Positions 51,923-62,800 of a DNA stretch of 64,000 bases are shown in pieces. Each line of letters starts with the position of its first letter. The first letter of the stretch is position 1. The notes below the pieces were generated by a model. The model searched no databases. It was given only the letters and a program-made list of their open reading frames with translations, and was not told the DNA's origin. The stretch comes from Toxotes chatareus (taxonomy: Eukaryota; Chordata; Actinopteri; Toxotidae). The DNA lies in NCBI GenBank assembly GCA_016801885.1, contig CM028895.1, forward strand, positions 11,370,001 through 11,434,000, read 5' to 3'. The position numbers and the translations under genes were made by a program.

Positions 51923-51985
51923 TCATTTCTTGGCTTTGAAGTATTCCTCAATCACATCCTTGGCTTGAGACTCCTTGCCATAGTC
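51923..51985 (-). CDS. rps12: RPS12 exon 6 (last)
   Basis: Minus strand, after CCACAG. It encodes DYGKESQAKDVIEEYFKAKK and TGA. Confidence 0.97.
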   Translation of the reverse strand, partial: DYGKESQAKDVIEEYFKAKK

Positions 51986-54820
51986 CTGTGGACAGTAAAT
52001 ATTTTGGTTACATCTTGGTTAACGAAACTTTATTTACATTAATTAGACATTCGAGTGTAAAATCTAATATGGCATCTACTCTAATTTAGCGTCAGACTGC
52101 TTTAAATGACACTTCTGACTTGACCAGCTCACTCTAAACACTCTATGTTCCCCTTATGTTATTGTTGCACACTGTGTCAGTACCACGTAGACCGCATGTT
52201 TTTATGGTGGAACCATTAAAATTTAGTGGATGTTTTCTGGATGTCTCGTGCGTCATTGTCCCAAACCTTGTCAGACAGACTCAAGCAAACAGCTGCACAG
52301 CAGAGTTTAAGAAATATATCACAGGATGGCCTATTAATGCTGCCACATTATGGTGTGTAGCCATTCTTAGGGACCCCAGACACCACAGGTAGATGAAGGG
52401 GCTCGTACCCTGGCTGTCATTTAGCCAGGAGTAATCAACAACAGCTGCATGGCACAATGCACAACACCTGCACTTGACTGGCAGAGCTAGTCTGGAGTCA
52501 TGATCAGAATAAGTGTAATCAACTTCCCATTGTCGTCCATTTTTGACTTGATAAACATCCAAGCACATAGAAAACCCTAAAAAGAGAGCATTGTTTACCT
52601 TGACCACGACACAGCTGCAGCCCACCACCTTGCGGGGTTTGCCCTCGCGGTCGATCTTGCACAGACCAACCCACTCACCGAGCTTCTTGTTGTCGTCAAC
52701 CTGAAATCACGTTACCAGCGTATTTTAATTTGTGTCATTTATTTACTGTCATTAAATGCAGCGAAAATGTTGGTAACCTTGGAAAATAAACACACCATGC
52801 ATACTTTTAATAGAATGTATGTTGAACTATGTTAACATAAGTGCAATTCTGCTAATTACTCCTGATAAACAGGGTCACTGGTGTGCACTGATCCTTAGTA
52901 AAAATGGTCTCAGATTCAGTTTAAGTGATCCCTAAGCAGTGAAGTGAAACAGCAGCAATGTAGGTACTGTTGGCTGCATCTCAGACAGAAATTGGGTAAC
53001 AGTGGCAATCTCCTCACAGTATTCAGTAGAGGGAGCCAAATTATCATCAGTGATACAGCAGTACATGACAACATGCTACCTTCAACTCCACTGCCGGTAC
53101 ACAAGGCATATCTGAAATAGTACAATATATTAACAGAAGTCTTCATGTCTGAGGAAAGATTTAATTGTCAGCAAGCTCATTACCTTGATCAGGTTGATCT
53201 GATGCTCGGCGCAGAGGGCCTCCACCAGCTTGACGTACATGGGCTCGTCGCAGTTGGCTGCAAGGACGCAGAGATGGGCCTGACGCCTGCAAGAGACAGA
53301 TGAGTAACAATGAGACTATGCACCGTTTAGGTGTTGAGAAATTTTTTTTTTTTTTTTTAAAAACTGGAGGCACATCTCAGACAAAAATTGGGTAACAATG
53401 GCAGGCTTCCACATAGAGTTCAGTAGAGGGAGCCAATATATCATCAGCGATACACCCACCTACTAAGGATGAAACATTGATCAAGTAAAATCATTTTTTA
53501 AAACTTACTTATCCAAAGCCTTGGCAGCCTCACGGATACCGCGAGCAAGGCCATCATGAATAAGTGCGGTCTTGAGCACTTCGGGGAGAGCGGTGTTGAC
53601 ATCCATCACACCTCCGGCAGCGATGCTATCAAAAACAGGTGAGGGGGAATAAAAATGCTTAGTATTTAACCAAAATGGGCATGACAAATTAGTGTACTCA
53701 AATTGAGCTTCCAGCATGTCAGAATTAGGATCTCACTCATGATAGAGTGAAGGGGTATCCGACAAAAGAATTTTAAGTCATCATTCAAACACCAGAGAGC
53801 TCTTGTCTTGCCTCACCTTGTGGTTTACAATCATGAAATTATGTTTATATATACTGATACTGGTAAATTCAGGATAGACATCAGTTCTGTTAATTTCAAA
53901 ATTGCTTATTCTGATCCTCCTTGAATGTCTTCTGTGGACATTTTCCCTATTTATTCTGCAATTGTATGTAAATCCAGATTAAGTTTTATATGACCAAATA
54001 AACTGAGCTTTCCTGCAAAGACTTAGCAGTAAACCAGGTTTTTTTTCTTCTTTTCAAACCAAGTATAAATATCTCCTTTCTCAACATGTTGCACTAAGAA
54101 ACAAAAGCTGCAGCCAAATACATTTACACCTGCTCAGCATTAGGACATTCTCCAACAGAAAACATAATACACTTAAAAACAGACTTAGAAAGTTGACTTG
54201 TCAAAGTCAGCTTTATTGTCAAAAACCGACTACTTATCAGTGATAGAAAATCTTCATTTTTAGCAATTACATTTCCCATATTAATGAAGAGATCTGCTTC
54301 ACCCTCTGTCAGCTTTCAGTGTCCCCTGCTTACTACATTTTTGTAGTGCTTGCAGTTTTCTATTTACAATACACAAGATGTAACATATATACGAGTTACA
54401 ATGACAGTTTTCCCTAAAACTGATGTAGGCACAATCAAATGAACAGATGATGGGGAATAAACTGCGCTGCCTCCGTCTACACGAAACGACACTTTTGAAA
54501 GCATTTTGACCTGAGGTTTGAATGCTCTCTACTTTTTCAGTACCAAATGTATACCGGGCACATATGCAGTTATCAATGAGCTGTTAACGTCAGTAAGATC
54601 GTTTTTAAGCAGCTCATCGGCTAAGCTAACGAGTTAGCTCATGCAAAACGAAGTTTGCCGGGCTGTAAAACCTCGCTACACCGGTCAAAGGATTTCCCTA
54701 AACCTAAACACCACTCCACTATCTAGCTGTCTAAAAAAGCAGTAGCTCCTTGTTTGCAGTTTATGATATTTAATAATGTTATGGCGGACAGAAGTGTCAT
54801 GCTCACCCTTCCTCGGCCAT
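51923..54820 (-). CDS. rps12: RPS12: 40S ribosomal protein S12 (eS12), 132 aa, complete
   Basis: On the minus strand, exons 54807-54820, 53509-53625, 53184-53286, 52599-52700 and 51923-51985 join to 399 nt, all with GT-AG borders. The product starts MAEEGIAAGGVMDVNTAL, includes LKTALIHDGLARGIREAAKA, DEPMYVKLVEALCAEHQINL and WVGLCKIDREGKPRKVVGCS, and ends EEYFKAKK. Length and sequence match vertebrate eS12 (132 aa), a component of the beak of the small ribosomal subunit (established knowledge). A separate non-coding exon 1 has a 5'-TOP start. Introns 3 and 4 (counting exon 1) each host a box C/D snoRNA. The gene converges on EYA4. Confidence 0.98.
52599..52700 (-). CDS. rps12: RPS12 exon 5
   Basis: Minus strand, 102 nt between TTTCAG and GTAAAC, phase 0-0. 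It encodes VDDNKKLGEWVGLCKIDREG and on to CSCVVVK. Confidence 0.97.
52973..53059 (-). ncRNA. Box C/D snoRNA in RPS12 intron (SNORD100/101-like), copy 1
   Basis: On the minus strand the 5' arm GCTGTATC and 3' arm GATGCAGC pair over 8 bp and close the molecule. Box C (CTGATGATA) follows the 5' arm, and box D (CTGA) precedes the 3' arm. An internal CTGA (box D') lies directly after GGCTCCCTCTA, whose GGCTCCCTCT is the complement of AGAGGGAGCC, an 18S rRNA segment recalled as the SNORD100 target region (G436 in human). A degenerate C' box (TGTGAGGA) follows. Mammalian RPS12 introns also host SNORD100 and SNORD101 (from memory). It should be processed from the RPS12 intron. Confidence 0.85.
53184..53286 (-). 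CDS. rps12: RPS12 exon 4
   Basis: Minus strand, 103 nt between TTGCAG and GTAATG. It completes the Lys codon, then encodes RQAHLCVLAANCDEPMYVKL and on to INLIK. Confidence 0.97.
53369..53456 (-). ncRNA. Box C/D snoRNA in RPS12 intron (SNORD100/101-like), copy 2
   Basis: Same layout as the copy at 52973-53059. The terminal stem is GGTGTATC/GATGTGCC (8 pairs including wobbles), with box C CTGATGATA and box D CTGA. The D' CTGA sits directly after the identical guide GGCTCCCTCTA. A second shared block, TGTTACCCAATTT, lies before box D. Outside these blocks the copies differ considerably, so they are related but diverged. It sits in the intron between RPS12 exons 3 and 4. Confidence 0.85.
53509..53625 (-). 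CDS. rps12: RPS12 exon 3
   Basis: Minus strand, 117 nt between GATAG and GTAAGT. It encodes IAAGGVMDVNTALPEVLKTA and on to REAAKALD plus part of a Lys codon. Confidence 0.97.
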
Positions 54821-54853
54821 TGTAGATTTGCGATGGATGGTGGACTTAAAGTT
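54807..54853 (-). CDS. rps12: RPS12 exon 2 with start codon
   Basis: Minus strand, between TTGCAG and GTGAGC. It holds 33 nt of 5' UTR and then ATGGCCGAGGAAGG (54820 down to 54807), the MAEEG start of eS12. Confidence 0.95.
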
Positions 54854-54977
54854 CTGCAATAAAGAACAGATATGAGAGGAGAGTCATTATCCATTCCAAA
54901 CAGCTCACTGTGATGACTTTATAAACCGTGATGTTTGATTAATCACACAGATTGTGCCGGTAGTTGAAGAAACGCAC

Positions 54978-55009
54978 CCTATCCTCCACTCGGGCAGCGG
55001 GTAAAGAGG
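54978..55009 (-). other. rps12: RPS12 non-coding exon 1 with 5'-TOP
   Basis: The predicted transcript starts in CCTCTTTAC, a terminal oligopyrimidine tract, and ends before GTGCGT at 54977. It is about 32 nt long. TOP tracts place ribosomal protein mRNAs under mTOR/LARP1 translational control (established knowledge). Confidence 0.75.
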
Positions 55010-55041
55010 ACGTCATAAGCCCGCGACGTACCTTTTATACC
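55008..55041 (-). promoter_or_regulatory. RPS12 core promoter: TATA box and TOP initiator
   Basis: TATAAAAG (minus strand, 55039-55032) lies 30 nt upstream of the CCTCTTT start at 55009. A CRE-like TGACGTC overlaps the start site. The spacing fits TATA-directed initiation. Confidence 0.75.
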
Positions 55042-55910
55042 ACCAGGCCCCGGTGGCGTCCGGTGCGTTGCCTGAATCAGGCCGATGATGTTTCTGAGGT
55101 ACAATGTTTGGATTGTATTAAAAACGTACACGTTTTTAAATAAAAGTTCGATTTCGTGCCAAGATATTGCTCTGAGTTAATGTTTCCATGTCGTCAAGTT
55201 TAATCACAGAAAAAGCAAAGATCTTATCAGGGCCCAGAAATCAGAAAAAATACTGAATTGTGGAAGTGAGATACTGTCTATGAATTGGACTGAACAAAAC
55301 ATACCTGGACTACTTCAAAATATCACAGGCATTTTGAGTTAATATATTATGCTGCCGAAACACCTGAATTTTTCCTTTGGGGGTCAGTAAAAGTGTATCT
55401 TATCTCACAACTGCCTTGTAATTGTGTCTCATGGAGTATAGATTTCTGTATTCTTTCACCGCTATAAAAATCTTAAAAGCAGACTGACCTTTTTAATCTA
55501 TCAGTGTAGATTTAAAATATAACATCTATGCACACTGTGTAGTTATGTACTGAAAAGTATTCTGTGCCATGGTGCTTGCCAAGTACTGAGTAATTACTAA
55601 ATATTGTGGTGCCACAGGAGGGTAGGTGAATGAAGAGCCTGCTAGCAAGCACTCTGACAAAAGGTTAGGATAGTAGTCTTTGTTTATATGTGGTTCTGTG
55701 GGTCTTCTATGATTGGTCCATGAGTGTTGCTGTGTTTAGGTTTGGTAACACTCTTTCAAATCTAAGTGTGTGATGCAGAATTGATGCTCTGCTCTAATGA
55801 GAACGAAGCTCCCTCTACAGTTAAAACCTCCTCACTGTTCTGTAGATCGAGACCACTTTGAACCAGCATTTCACGAAAATAAGAAATGACAAAGCTCATG
55901 TCAGTTAGTG
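55042..55910. other. Spacer between RPS12 promoter and the SH3BGRL3-like 3' end
   Basis: AT-rich with no supported exon. It should contain the upstream promoter of RPS12 (right part) and the 3' flank of the SH3BGRL3-like gene (left part). Confidence 0.6.
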
Positions 55911-55933
55911 CAAGAGGCAGATATCAAACAATT

Positions 55934-55939
55934 TTTATT
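55934..55939 (-). terminator. Possible poly(A) signal of the SH3BGRL3-like gene
   Basis: AATAAA on the minus strand, about 260 nt after the stop codon in an AT-rich context. Confidence 0.45.
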
Positions 55940-56194
55940 TTAATTCTACAGATTTTTTCAGACGTGCAACTCCACTTACACCTCATTGTGAGCAAAATTT
56001 ACATTTCCTTTAGCTTTTACCTTTAGTTATAAAATGCAAATAAAGCATCTGATATCATCAAATCAAACAAAAGAAGAAAGAAATATTAATATATGCCTTT
56101 ATAGATTTAGTTTTTGCTTGGTTAACCATATACGTAGATATTGCAGTGAACTTTGTGATGTGGTCGAAAGTCCCATCGCTGGTCACCATTCCTT

Positions 56195-56257
56195 TTAGAG
56201 TTTGAGAAACTTCTTTAATTGTTCCATTTCAATTGCATCATTAAACGCCGCCATGTC
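56195..56257 (-). CDS. SH3BGRL3-like exon 3 with stop
   Basis: Minus strand, after TTTCAG. It encodes DMAAFNDAIEMEQLKKFLKL and TAA. Confidence 0.9.
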   Translation of the reverse strand, partial: DMAAFNDAIEMEQLKKFLKL

Positions 56258-58448
56258 CTGAAAGAAAGAGTGGGTGGGGGTCAGGGATTTGGTGGTGAGG
56301 GTGGAGGGGATGCACAGAGACAGAGAGAAGGAAAAAGAGAAAGTTATTATCTAGGTATTTTCTAATATGTTATAGAGAGTGCCTGCTGTACATGTTATAC
56401 AATCTTCCAGCAGCTTGTGCACAGTATTTTGAGGCTCACAATGGCCCAGCAGAGTTTATATTAAGCGGGTTGGTGCTATTCCTTTGTCAGAATCCACATG
56501 CAAATACCATCACAATGACTGTGAAGAGAAAAGAAAAGTCAGAGCTGACAGCCGTTCTATTGGCTCAGTCCGGCAGTTGTTAAGGTGTCAGTATACTCCA
56601 ACCGAAGCGCTTGTCAAATGATCAAATAACACCTAAAACTCCCTACCCCCTTAACTTTCCAACATTAGAATTGAGGGGGGTGTATCCCTCTCTTTTCTTC
56701 GAGGAAAAATTATCCAAAAGTGTGTGCTATTATCCCACATTAGAACAATTATCTTGCAACTGTCTATGATGGCAAGCTTTTCACTTGCCTCCAAGTCTAT
56801 TTGGAGCAGCTGTAAAAACTTCAGATGTGGTGATGACTGAGTATACTGTACTAACTAGTTTGTTTCAAGCATAGCAGCATAGCAGTGCCTTGGGCGTTTA
56901 TGCTAATAGCAGCATGCAAACTTGCTCACAATAACAATGTTAACATATGTTTAGCAGGTAATGTTTACCACCATCTTAGTTACATTTTAGCGTGCTTGCA
57001 TTTGCTAATTGAACTGAAAAACAAAATACAGATGAAGCTGCTGGGAATGTCAATAGTTTTGCAGGTATTAGTAGGATCGTATCGTAATAGTATCTGACAA
57101 ATTGAAAGTTTGACCTGAAAAGTTATTGTAATTCATAATTTGGGAAGATATTTCTGATTGAACAAGGAACAAGTCATCCTCCAGGTGGAGCTACATCAAA
57201 AATGGGGTTCAATAAAACCTTTGTGGACAATAAATGACTACGAAATTGTAAGTCAGTCCATCCAAGAGTGGTTGAGAAGTTTCAGTATGGACCAAGTTGC
57301 TAGCTAAAATTAATGTTATGGGGGCATAGCATTCAAGTGTATGAGAATATGCGCTTCTTTAAAGGTCTTTTTCAACGGTGAGAATAAACGGCAGCTTTCT
57401 TAAGCCAAGAGCAACTCTTCTGTGGCAACCAAGTCTGAATGGAAAGCTGATATCAATGTCAAAATGCCCCAGGAGCACTCTGGTGTATGTGTTTGTGGGT
57501 GTGTGAAGGAGGAGTGATTGGGTTTGTGCTAGCATGCCTGTGTGCCAAAAAAAGGGATAGCCAATCACACTTATGTCTGCATTTCTGATGTCTCGGTGTG
57601 TGTTAAATGGCTCTTTGAGGGTCTTGGTCTTAGGTTTAGGGTAAGGATCATTGTTAGGCATTTAGTTGTGATGGTTAAGGTTAGGCTAAAGGGTTAGCAA
57701 CTGCATTATGTCAATGACAAATTTGGTACAACAAGGATATGTGTGTGCAAGTCTGTGGGTGTTGTAATATACTGTAAATATTTATTTAATCCCAGTGTCC
57801 ACGCCCTAGACTACCACAGTTTTTTTTTTCTCCATGTGATAAATGCAGCTAATGTGTAAATGATTTACACAGAATCTTAACTCCTTTAGTTTTGAGAGGG
57901 TGTTACATAGTCAAGACATGTTATTATGACTTTTACAGGTTATTGAGCAAGACTTACTCCACAGTAGACATCCCCGTTGCATATTTGAGGTGGCAATGCG
58001 GTCGGGTTCCCTGCCCTCTTCCTCATTAAATCCTTGTCATCAGAATTCTGAGAAATGTCCACAGCTTTAAAAGGGATCTTCTTGGAGTTCAGGATAGAGA
58101 AGATTCTCTCCTGATTTTTCCTCATCTGAAGGAGACAGAAATCACTATTAAATTCATGCCTATCCCTTCGATTTCTACGCTTAAACCAAGTTCTGCCTTG
58201 CAATGTAATTCTCTTAACTTTCCCCAACGAGCAGCTTCTGTTTGTGTACAGAAAGAAAGTATAAATACTGTCCAACAAGTTTCACAAAGAATATGATGAA
58301 CTGAATTCAACGTGGCTTGTGATATTTTATTTAATGTCAACAATATGTATTAATAGAATGGCAGCAAGTAAAAGAATAAAACAAGTAAGACTGTATACTG
58401 TACCTCCACGGAGCCGCTCACGCTGGAATAAAACACTATGACAGGCAT
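56195..58448 (-). CDS. SH3BGRL3-like protein (thioredoxin/glutaredoxin fold), 91 aa, complete
   Basis: Minus-strand exons 58404-58448, 57958-58125 and 56195-56257 join in phase 0 to 276 nt. The product begins MPVIVFYSSVSGSVEMRKNQ, contains KKIPFKAVDISQNSDDKDLM, AGNPTALPPQICNGDVYCGD, and ends LKKFLKL. The core pattern (VFYSSVSGS, K-I-F-VDIS, GNP-A-PPQI-NGD-YCG, FL-L) is that of SH3BGRL3, a 93-aa glutaredoxin-like protein without the CxxC active site. Here too the first turn reads SSVSGS instead of CxxC, so oxidoreductase activity is unlikely. A TATAAA at 58494-58499 could direct a very short 5' UTR. Family members SH3BGRL and SH3BGRL2 fit less well. Confidence 0.9.
56258..57957 (-). other. SH3BGRL3-like intron 2, non-coding
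   Basis: 1.7 kb of AT-rich intron. A block at 57600-57700 carries GGGTTAG/AGGTTAGG-type words common in fish dispersed repeats. No other exon is seen. Confidence 0.6.
57958..58125 (-). CDS. SH3BGRL3-like exon 2
   Basis: Minus strand, 168 nt, phase 0-0, between TTCAG and GTAAGT. It encodes MRKNQERIFSILNSKKIPFK and on to ICNGDVYCG. Its first codon happens to be ATG, but the true start is in exon 1. Confidence 0.9.
58404..58448 (-). CDS. SH3BGRL3-like exon 1 with start codon
   Basis: Minus strand. ATG at 58448 opens MPVIVFYSSVSGSVE, followed by GTACAG. It supplies the first beta strand of the fold. Too short for most ORF finders. Confidence 0.87.
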
Positions 58449-58978
58449 ATCTGCTATTTTAACAGTGACACCTTAATCTAGACACATAAAAAGTTTATAG
58501 AGACACAGATTGAGAGAGGTACAGAGAGAAGTGAAGAGACAGAGAATGTTCCAGTGTCCTAAATGCAGGTATGCTGCTGGTTTGCTGCAGCAGCAGACGA
58601 GGTGAGCAGGTTTGGACACGGCTTACCTGCCTGTCTGGGCACACCCAGTAGTCTGAGTCTGACTGCCTTTCCTGTTGTAGCCTGTCTGCAGCAATTGTGA
58701 AAGCACTAACACTCGCATAGTCCTACCAGTGGTGGAAAGTAACTAATTACATTTACTCAAGTACTAGTTTGTGCCAGTTTGTGCTTCTTTATACTTGTGC
58801 GTCACCTGATTTCAGAGGAAAATACTATATCTTTTTCTCTATTACATAAGCCTTTTTTGTTGAAGGCCTTTTTTTCACTCACTGTTACACTATCATGGCT
58901 TATTGGGACACTTGAATAAAACCGTTGTGAATGTTAATAGTAACAACTCAGGCAAATGAAGTGTTGCAAGAACTATAA

Positions 58979-58984
58979 ATTTAT
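58979..58984 (-). terminator. Likely poly(A) signal of the SRCR/Ig receptor gene
   Basis: AATAAA on the minus strand, about 640 nt after the stop codon, in AT-rich 3' UTR. The gene's 3' end would lie about 0.5 kb upstream of the SH3BGRL3-like start, so the two genes run in tandem. Confidence 0.5.
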
Positions 58985-59621
58985 TGATCAGCACTCAGAT
59001 GCAACAAAAAAAAAAAAGCAAATTATCATGCAGTACAAAGACAATATAAAAAGCAAAGCTAATGTGCCATCCATGATCAGTACATTCTAACAGGTCAGTG
59101 AACCTTGGCTTTGCAATCAGCAGAATCTCCCAGAAAATAAAAATAAAAATTATTACAGGAATATGTATAAATGTTGCAGAGAATCTTTAATAAAGTGAAA
59201 CGTACGACATCGTATATGTTATTTAAAATTACATTTTCAATTTAAAAGAAAAATTTCTAAAGCTTATTAAGTAAATAATACAGCATCAATTTGAGTTGGT
59301 ATATTTCTGAATTATTTGTTTACCCAAAAGAGTTATAAAAACACAATTAACATGAGTCTTAAATGTTCCTATGGTCTAGCTTAAAGAGCAATATAACACC
59401 AGCTGATCTGGTTTGGTTCACTGAATTCACTGCTTCGATGAATTAGTATACCCCAGCGCGTGCCAGTACACCACAACATCACTACTGGGTGAGCTTACGG
59501 GTGCCCCAGAAATTAAACATTCAACCAGAGAGAGCAGAGAAACTTTTTAGCCTGGTGTTGCATTTCTCTTCAAATTTTGTGAAACCACGTGACACAAGTT
59601 ATTCTTTGAGTCATTTAGTTA

Positions 59622-59775
59622 TCACGAGAGAACGAGTGGTTCAAGCTCATAACACACTTTGCCAGGCAGGTCTTCAGAGACGCTCTCAACAGGGCCATCA
59701 AAATCGTCATCCATAATCTTGTATTCTGGGCTACGGCTGTGTCCAACACTCTCATTCACTTTGGCATTGTGGTCC
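59622..59775 (-). CDS. SRCR/Ig receptor last exon: cytoplasmic tail and stop
   Basis: Minus strand, after ATCTCAG. It encodes DHNAKVNESVGHSRSPEYKI, an acidic MDDDFDG stretch, then CYELEPLVLS and TGA. YKIM fits the YxxM pattern of PI3K binding or a YxxPhi endocytic signal; CD163 uses a YREM signal of this kind. The later tyrosine (CYELE) does not fit an ITIM. Confidence 0.88.
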
Positions 59776-59809
59776 CTGAGATAAAGAGGGTGACAATTAT
59801 AAGAATATT

Positions 59810-59843
<34 letters not shown>

Positions 59844-62800
59844 GACAAATTGAATATTGTCTTATATGTTGTTAGATCTAAAATAAAATATATATGTTGT
59901 GGTGCGCTTTTTTTCTTACATTCCACTGAGTGCTCCATTGCCTTTGTCTTCCAAATCTTGTTTTACTGGTCCTCCAAACCTGTTAATAAATTGAACCACG
60001 GTATCTGAAAAGTACAAAAAAAAGTCATGATATAAGAAGTCCTTCTTTTAACAGTTTTGAGATTAATGAAATACAGAATTCATTAATTTTTTTTTAGTGT
60101 AGCATTGGTGATTATCTTAAGGTTTGTCAGAACAATCAGCACTTTTCACTTCACACAATAATTCTTTTCCATTGCTGGTGCAGCTTGAAACCATATAGAC
60201 AACTTATGTGACATTAGTACAAAACCGGCACAAAAGGTAATTTTGTAACATAAAAAGTGTGTCTGTCACTTACTGGAAACACGCCATCTTCTTCTCCAGA
60301 CCAGGAAGCCTATAAGCAGCACGAGCAGCAACACCACTAGACCAGCCACAGTTCCTGAGATAACTGAAGATGACGAGGTCCCTGTAGGGATCAAAATATC
60401 ATTTAGTGGAATCAGCGAGGAGAAAACTAGCTAAAATCACTGTGGAAATGCAAATAAATTCATCTTCTTTGGGTCTTACCGACTACAGTGACTTGGATAG
60501 GCTTTGAGGGAACAGAGCTGAAGGACATTGAGGAGATGTTAACAGCATAGACACAGGTATAGTCTCCTTGGTGTTTAAAGTCTATTGCAGGGAATTCAAA
60601 GTAAGCCATGTAGAAGATATGGTGGCCAAATGCTTCCTTAATTTCAGTGGTGTTCATTTTAGAGTTCATCAGATGGAAGACTCCTCCAGGATATTTGGAA
60701 TAAATAGAGCAAGTGATGGAGAAGCTGCTTCCCTGGTTGACCGATATTTTGTCCGGGGTGAAGATCACCATTGCATGAGGAGACGTCAGCGAGATGATGG
60801 GCTTCTCGAGGTGCACTGAAGTGTAAAGACACATAAACATCATAAAACCTGTTTGCAGTCTTGCGCAGTGAAACTTCCAACATTTATGTTCAACTGGACA
60901 GACAAAGGACAAAATTACTGACCTTTAACAGACAGGTCAGCAGGATCTCCTTGAGGATAATAGATGACTTGACTGGTCAATTTCTTTTGATATTCACAGA
61001 AGTATGACCCCTTGTGGCTGAAGTCCACTGCAGGGAAGGGAAAGGTTACAGAGTCGTGTTCAGAGAATTTTTCCAATTTAAATCCTTGGGTCGTTTTCAG
61101 GACGAATGTCCCGCCCGAGAGTTCTGTTTCTACAGAGCAGGTGATTTCAACTCTGTCACCCCAGTTTACCTCTGAACCAGGACTCAAAGAGATTTGAGGT
61201 TTCGATAGAGCACCTGAAATTGATAATAAATTGTAATTAGTTTGTTGTGTCATATCAACAAACAGATTAATTACCTCCAGTTGGAAGGTAATGACTTCAG
61301 TCATAGATTCATAGTGAGCCTTACCTAAACAGATGACACCAGCATCTTCGCCGTGCCCACAGTTATTCTCTCCAAACCCGGGATGCGAACAGTGTGTGAG
61401 AGCAGACTCTTGGCCCGTACAACCCACATTATCCAACCATATTGGACCAGTGCCTCTACCAAAGTGGGCACTTGCAGGAGCAGAAACTGCATGACCACAG
61501 CCAAGCTGTCTACACACCACATCGGCATTGCTTAGTTCCCAATCATCATCGCACACAGTTCCCCACTGGCCTTTATAGAGAACCTCCACCCTACCGGAGC
61601 ATTTAGCTGTGCCGCCAACCAAACGAAGCTGTGCTGCATACAAAAACAGAAATTAAGTCAGTATAAATGCAAAGGACAGTCCCTGAGACATGCATTTACA
61701 AACAATTCTGAAGGCATGTTCAGATTCAAAAGCTATTTTTGAATGGCATACATGAGCATGAATACACATAAATCACATTTATACAGATACATTTTCATCG
61801 TAAAACCAAATGTAAATTCATTTTACACAGTCCCACTCTTATATCAGAAAATACATACAACAGAACAAGAGGGAAAATGGGTGACATACAGCAAATAGTG
61901 ATGTAATATATATTCTGTTGTACAAAAGAAACATTAAAGCAATGGTCTAACATTTTGGGAAATATCATAATGGGCGGCTAAAATATAATTTAATTTATTT
62001 AATTTTTTAATTTTAATTACTTTATTGATACCTTCTGGGGGAAATTACTCTCTGCATTTTACCCACACCAAGTGAATGAAACACACACACAAGCATGCAC
62101 ATGCACTAGAGACGCTGGGGTAGGGGGCTGCCCAGTGAGGCGCTCGGAGAGCTGTGGTGGATCAGTGCCTTGCTCAGGGACACCACAGCCATGGTCGCAG
62201 AGGCAAGAAAGAATGTTTTTACCTGCACAGATTGCTCCAGCATCACGTTCATGGCCACATGTTGCTGCTCTGAAACCTTTGAGTGAACACTGCTGAAGAG
62301 ATGTCACGTTGTCAAAACATGAATCATTAGCCTCCACAACTGATCCTGTGCCCTGGCCAAAATGGGCTCCGCCGGGAGCGTTCACAGCACGTCCACATTC
62401 CAGCAGCTGACACACTGCCTCAGCGTTACTCAGGGTCCAGTCTGCATCACACACTGTTTGCCACACCTCACCGTGACGGACCTCTACTCTGCCAGAGCAG
62501 TCGTCCTTACCATTAGCCAACCGGACTTCCAAACTTCCTGTGAAGTCAAGTAAACTACAGTGATTATAAAATAGTCAAAGATATGGTAGATAAAAATCAT
62601 AAATTGTGACACTCTAGAACTGTCATTTGCAGTTTGTTTAATTAATCAAATCATTGCTATAACAAGGCTTTAAGCATCAGTCATTTTTTTTGTGATAAAC
62701 TGATGGATTATGAATTTAGTGATGAAGCTACAGGGGATACCGAATGCCACATTGAGATCACTCAAAGAACGACATGCATGATTTTTTTATCATGTCATTA

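Noticed and set aside
53713..53795. Possible third minus-strand box C/D snoRNA in the RPS12 intron before exon 3
   Set aside because: ATGATGA and CTGA occur at a suitable distance, but no terminal stem closes them and no guide to rRNA was evident, unlike the two accepted copies.
57940..58278. The 112-aa open frame taken as a complete protein
   Set aside because: It reads through a splice acceptor and donor. Only 57958-58125 is exon; the real protein uses exons at 58404-58448 and 56195-56257.
62059..62222. C-terminal extension of the SRCR open frame into a Pro/Val/Cys-rich stretch
   Set aside because: It lies after a good donor (GTAAAA at 62222) and is a translation of the dispersed repeat. 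It is coding only if the intron is retained.
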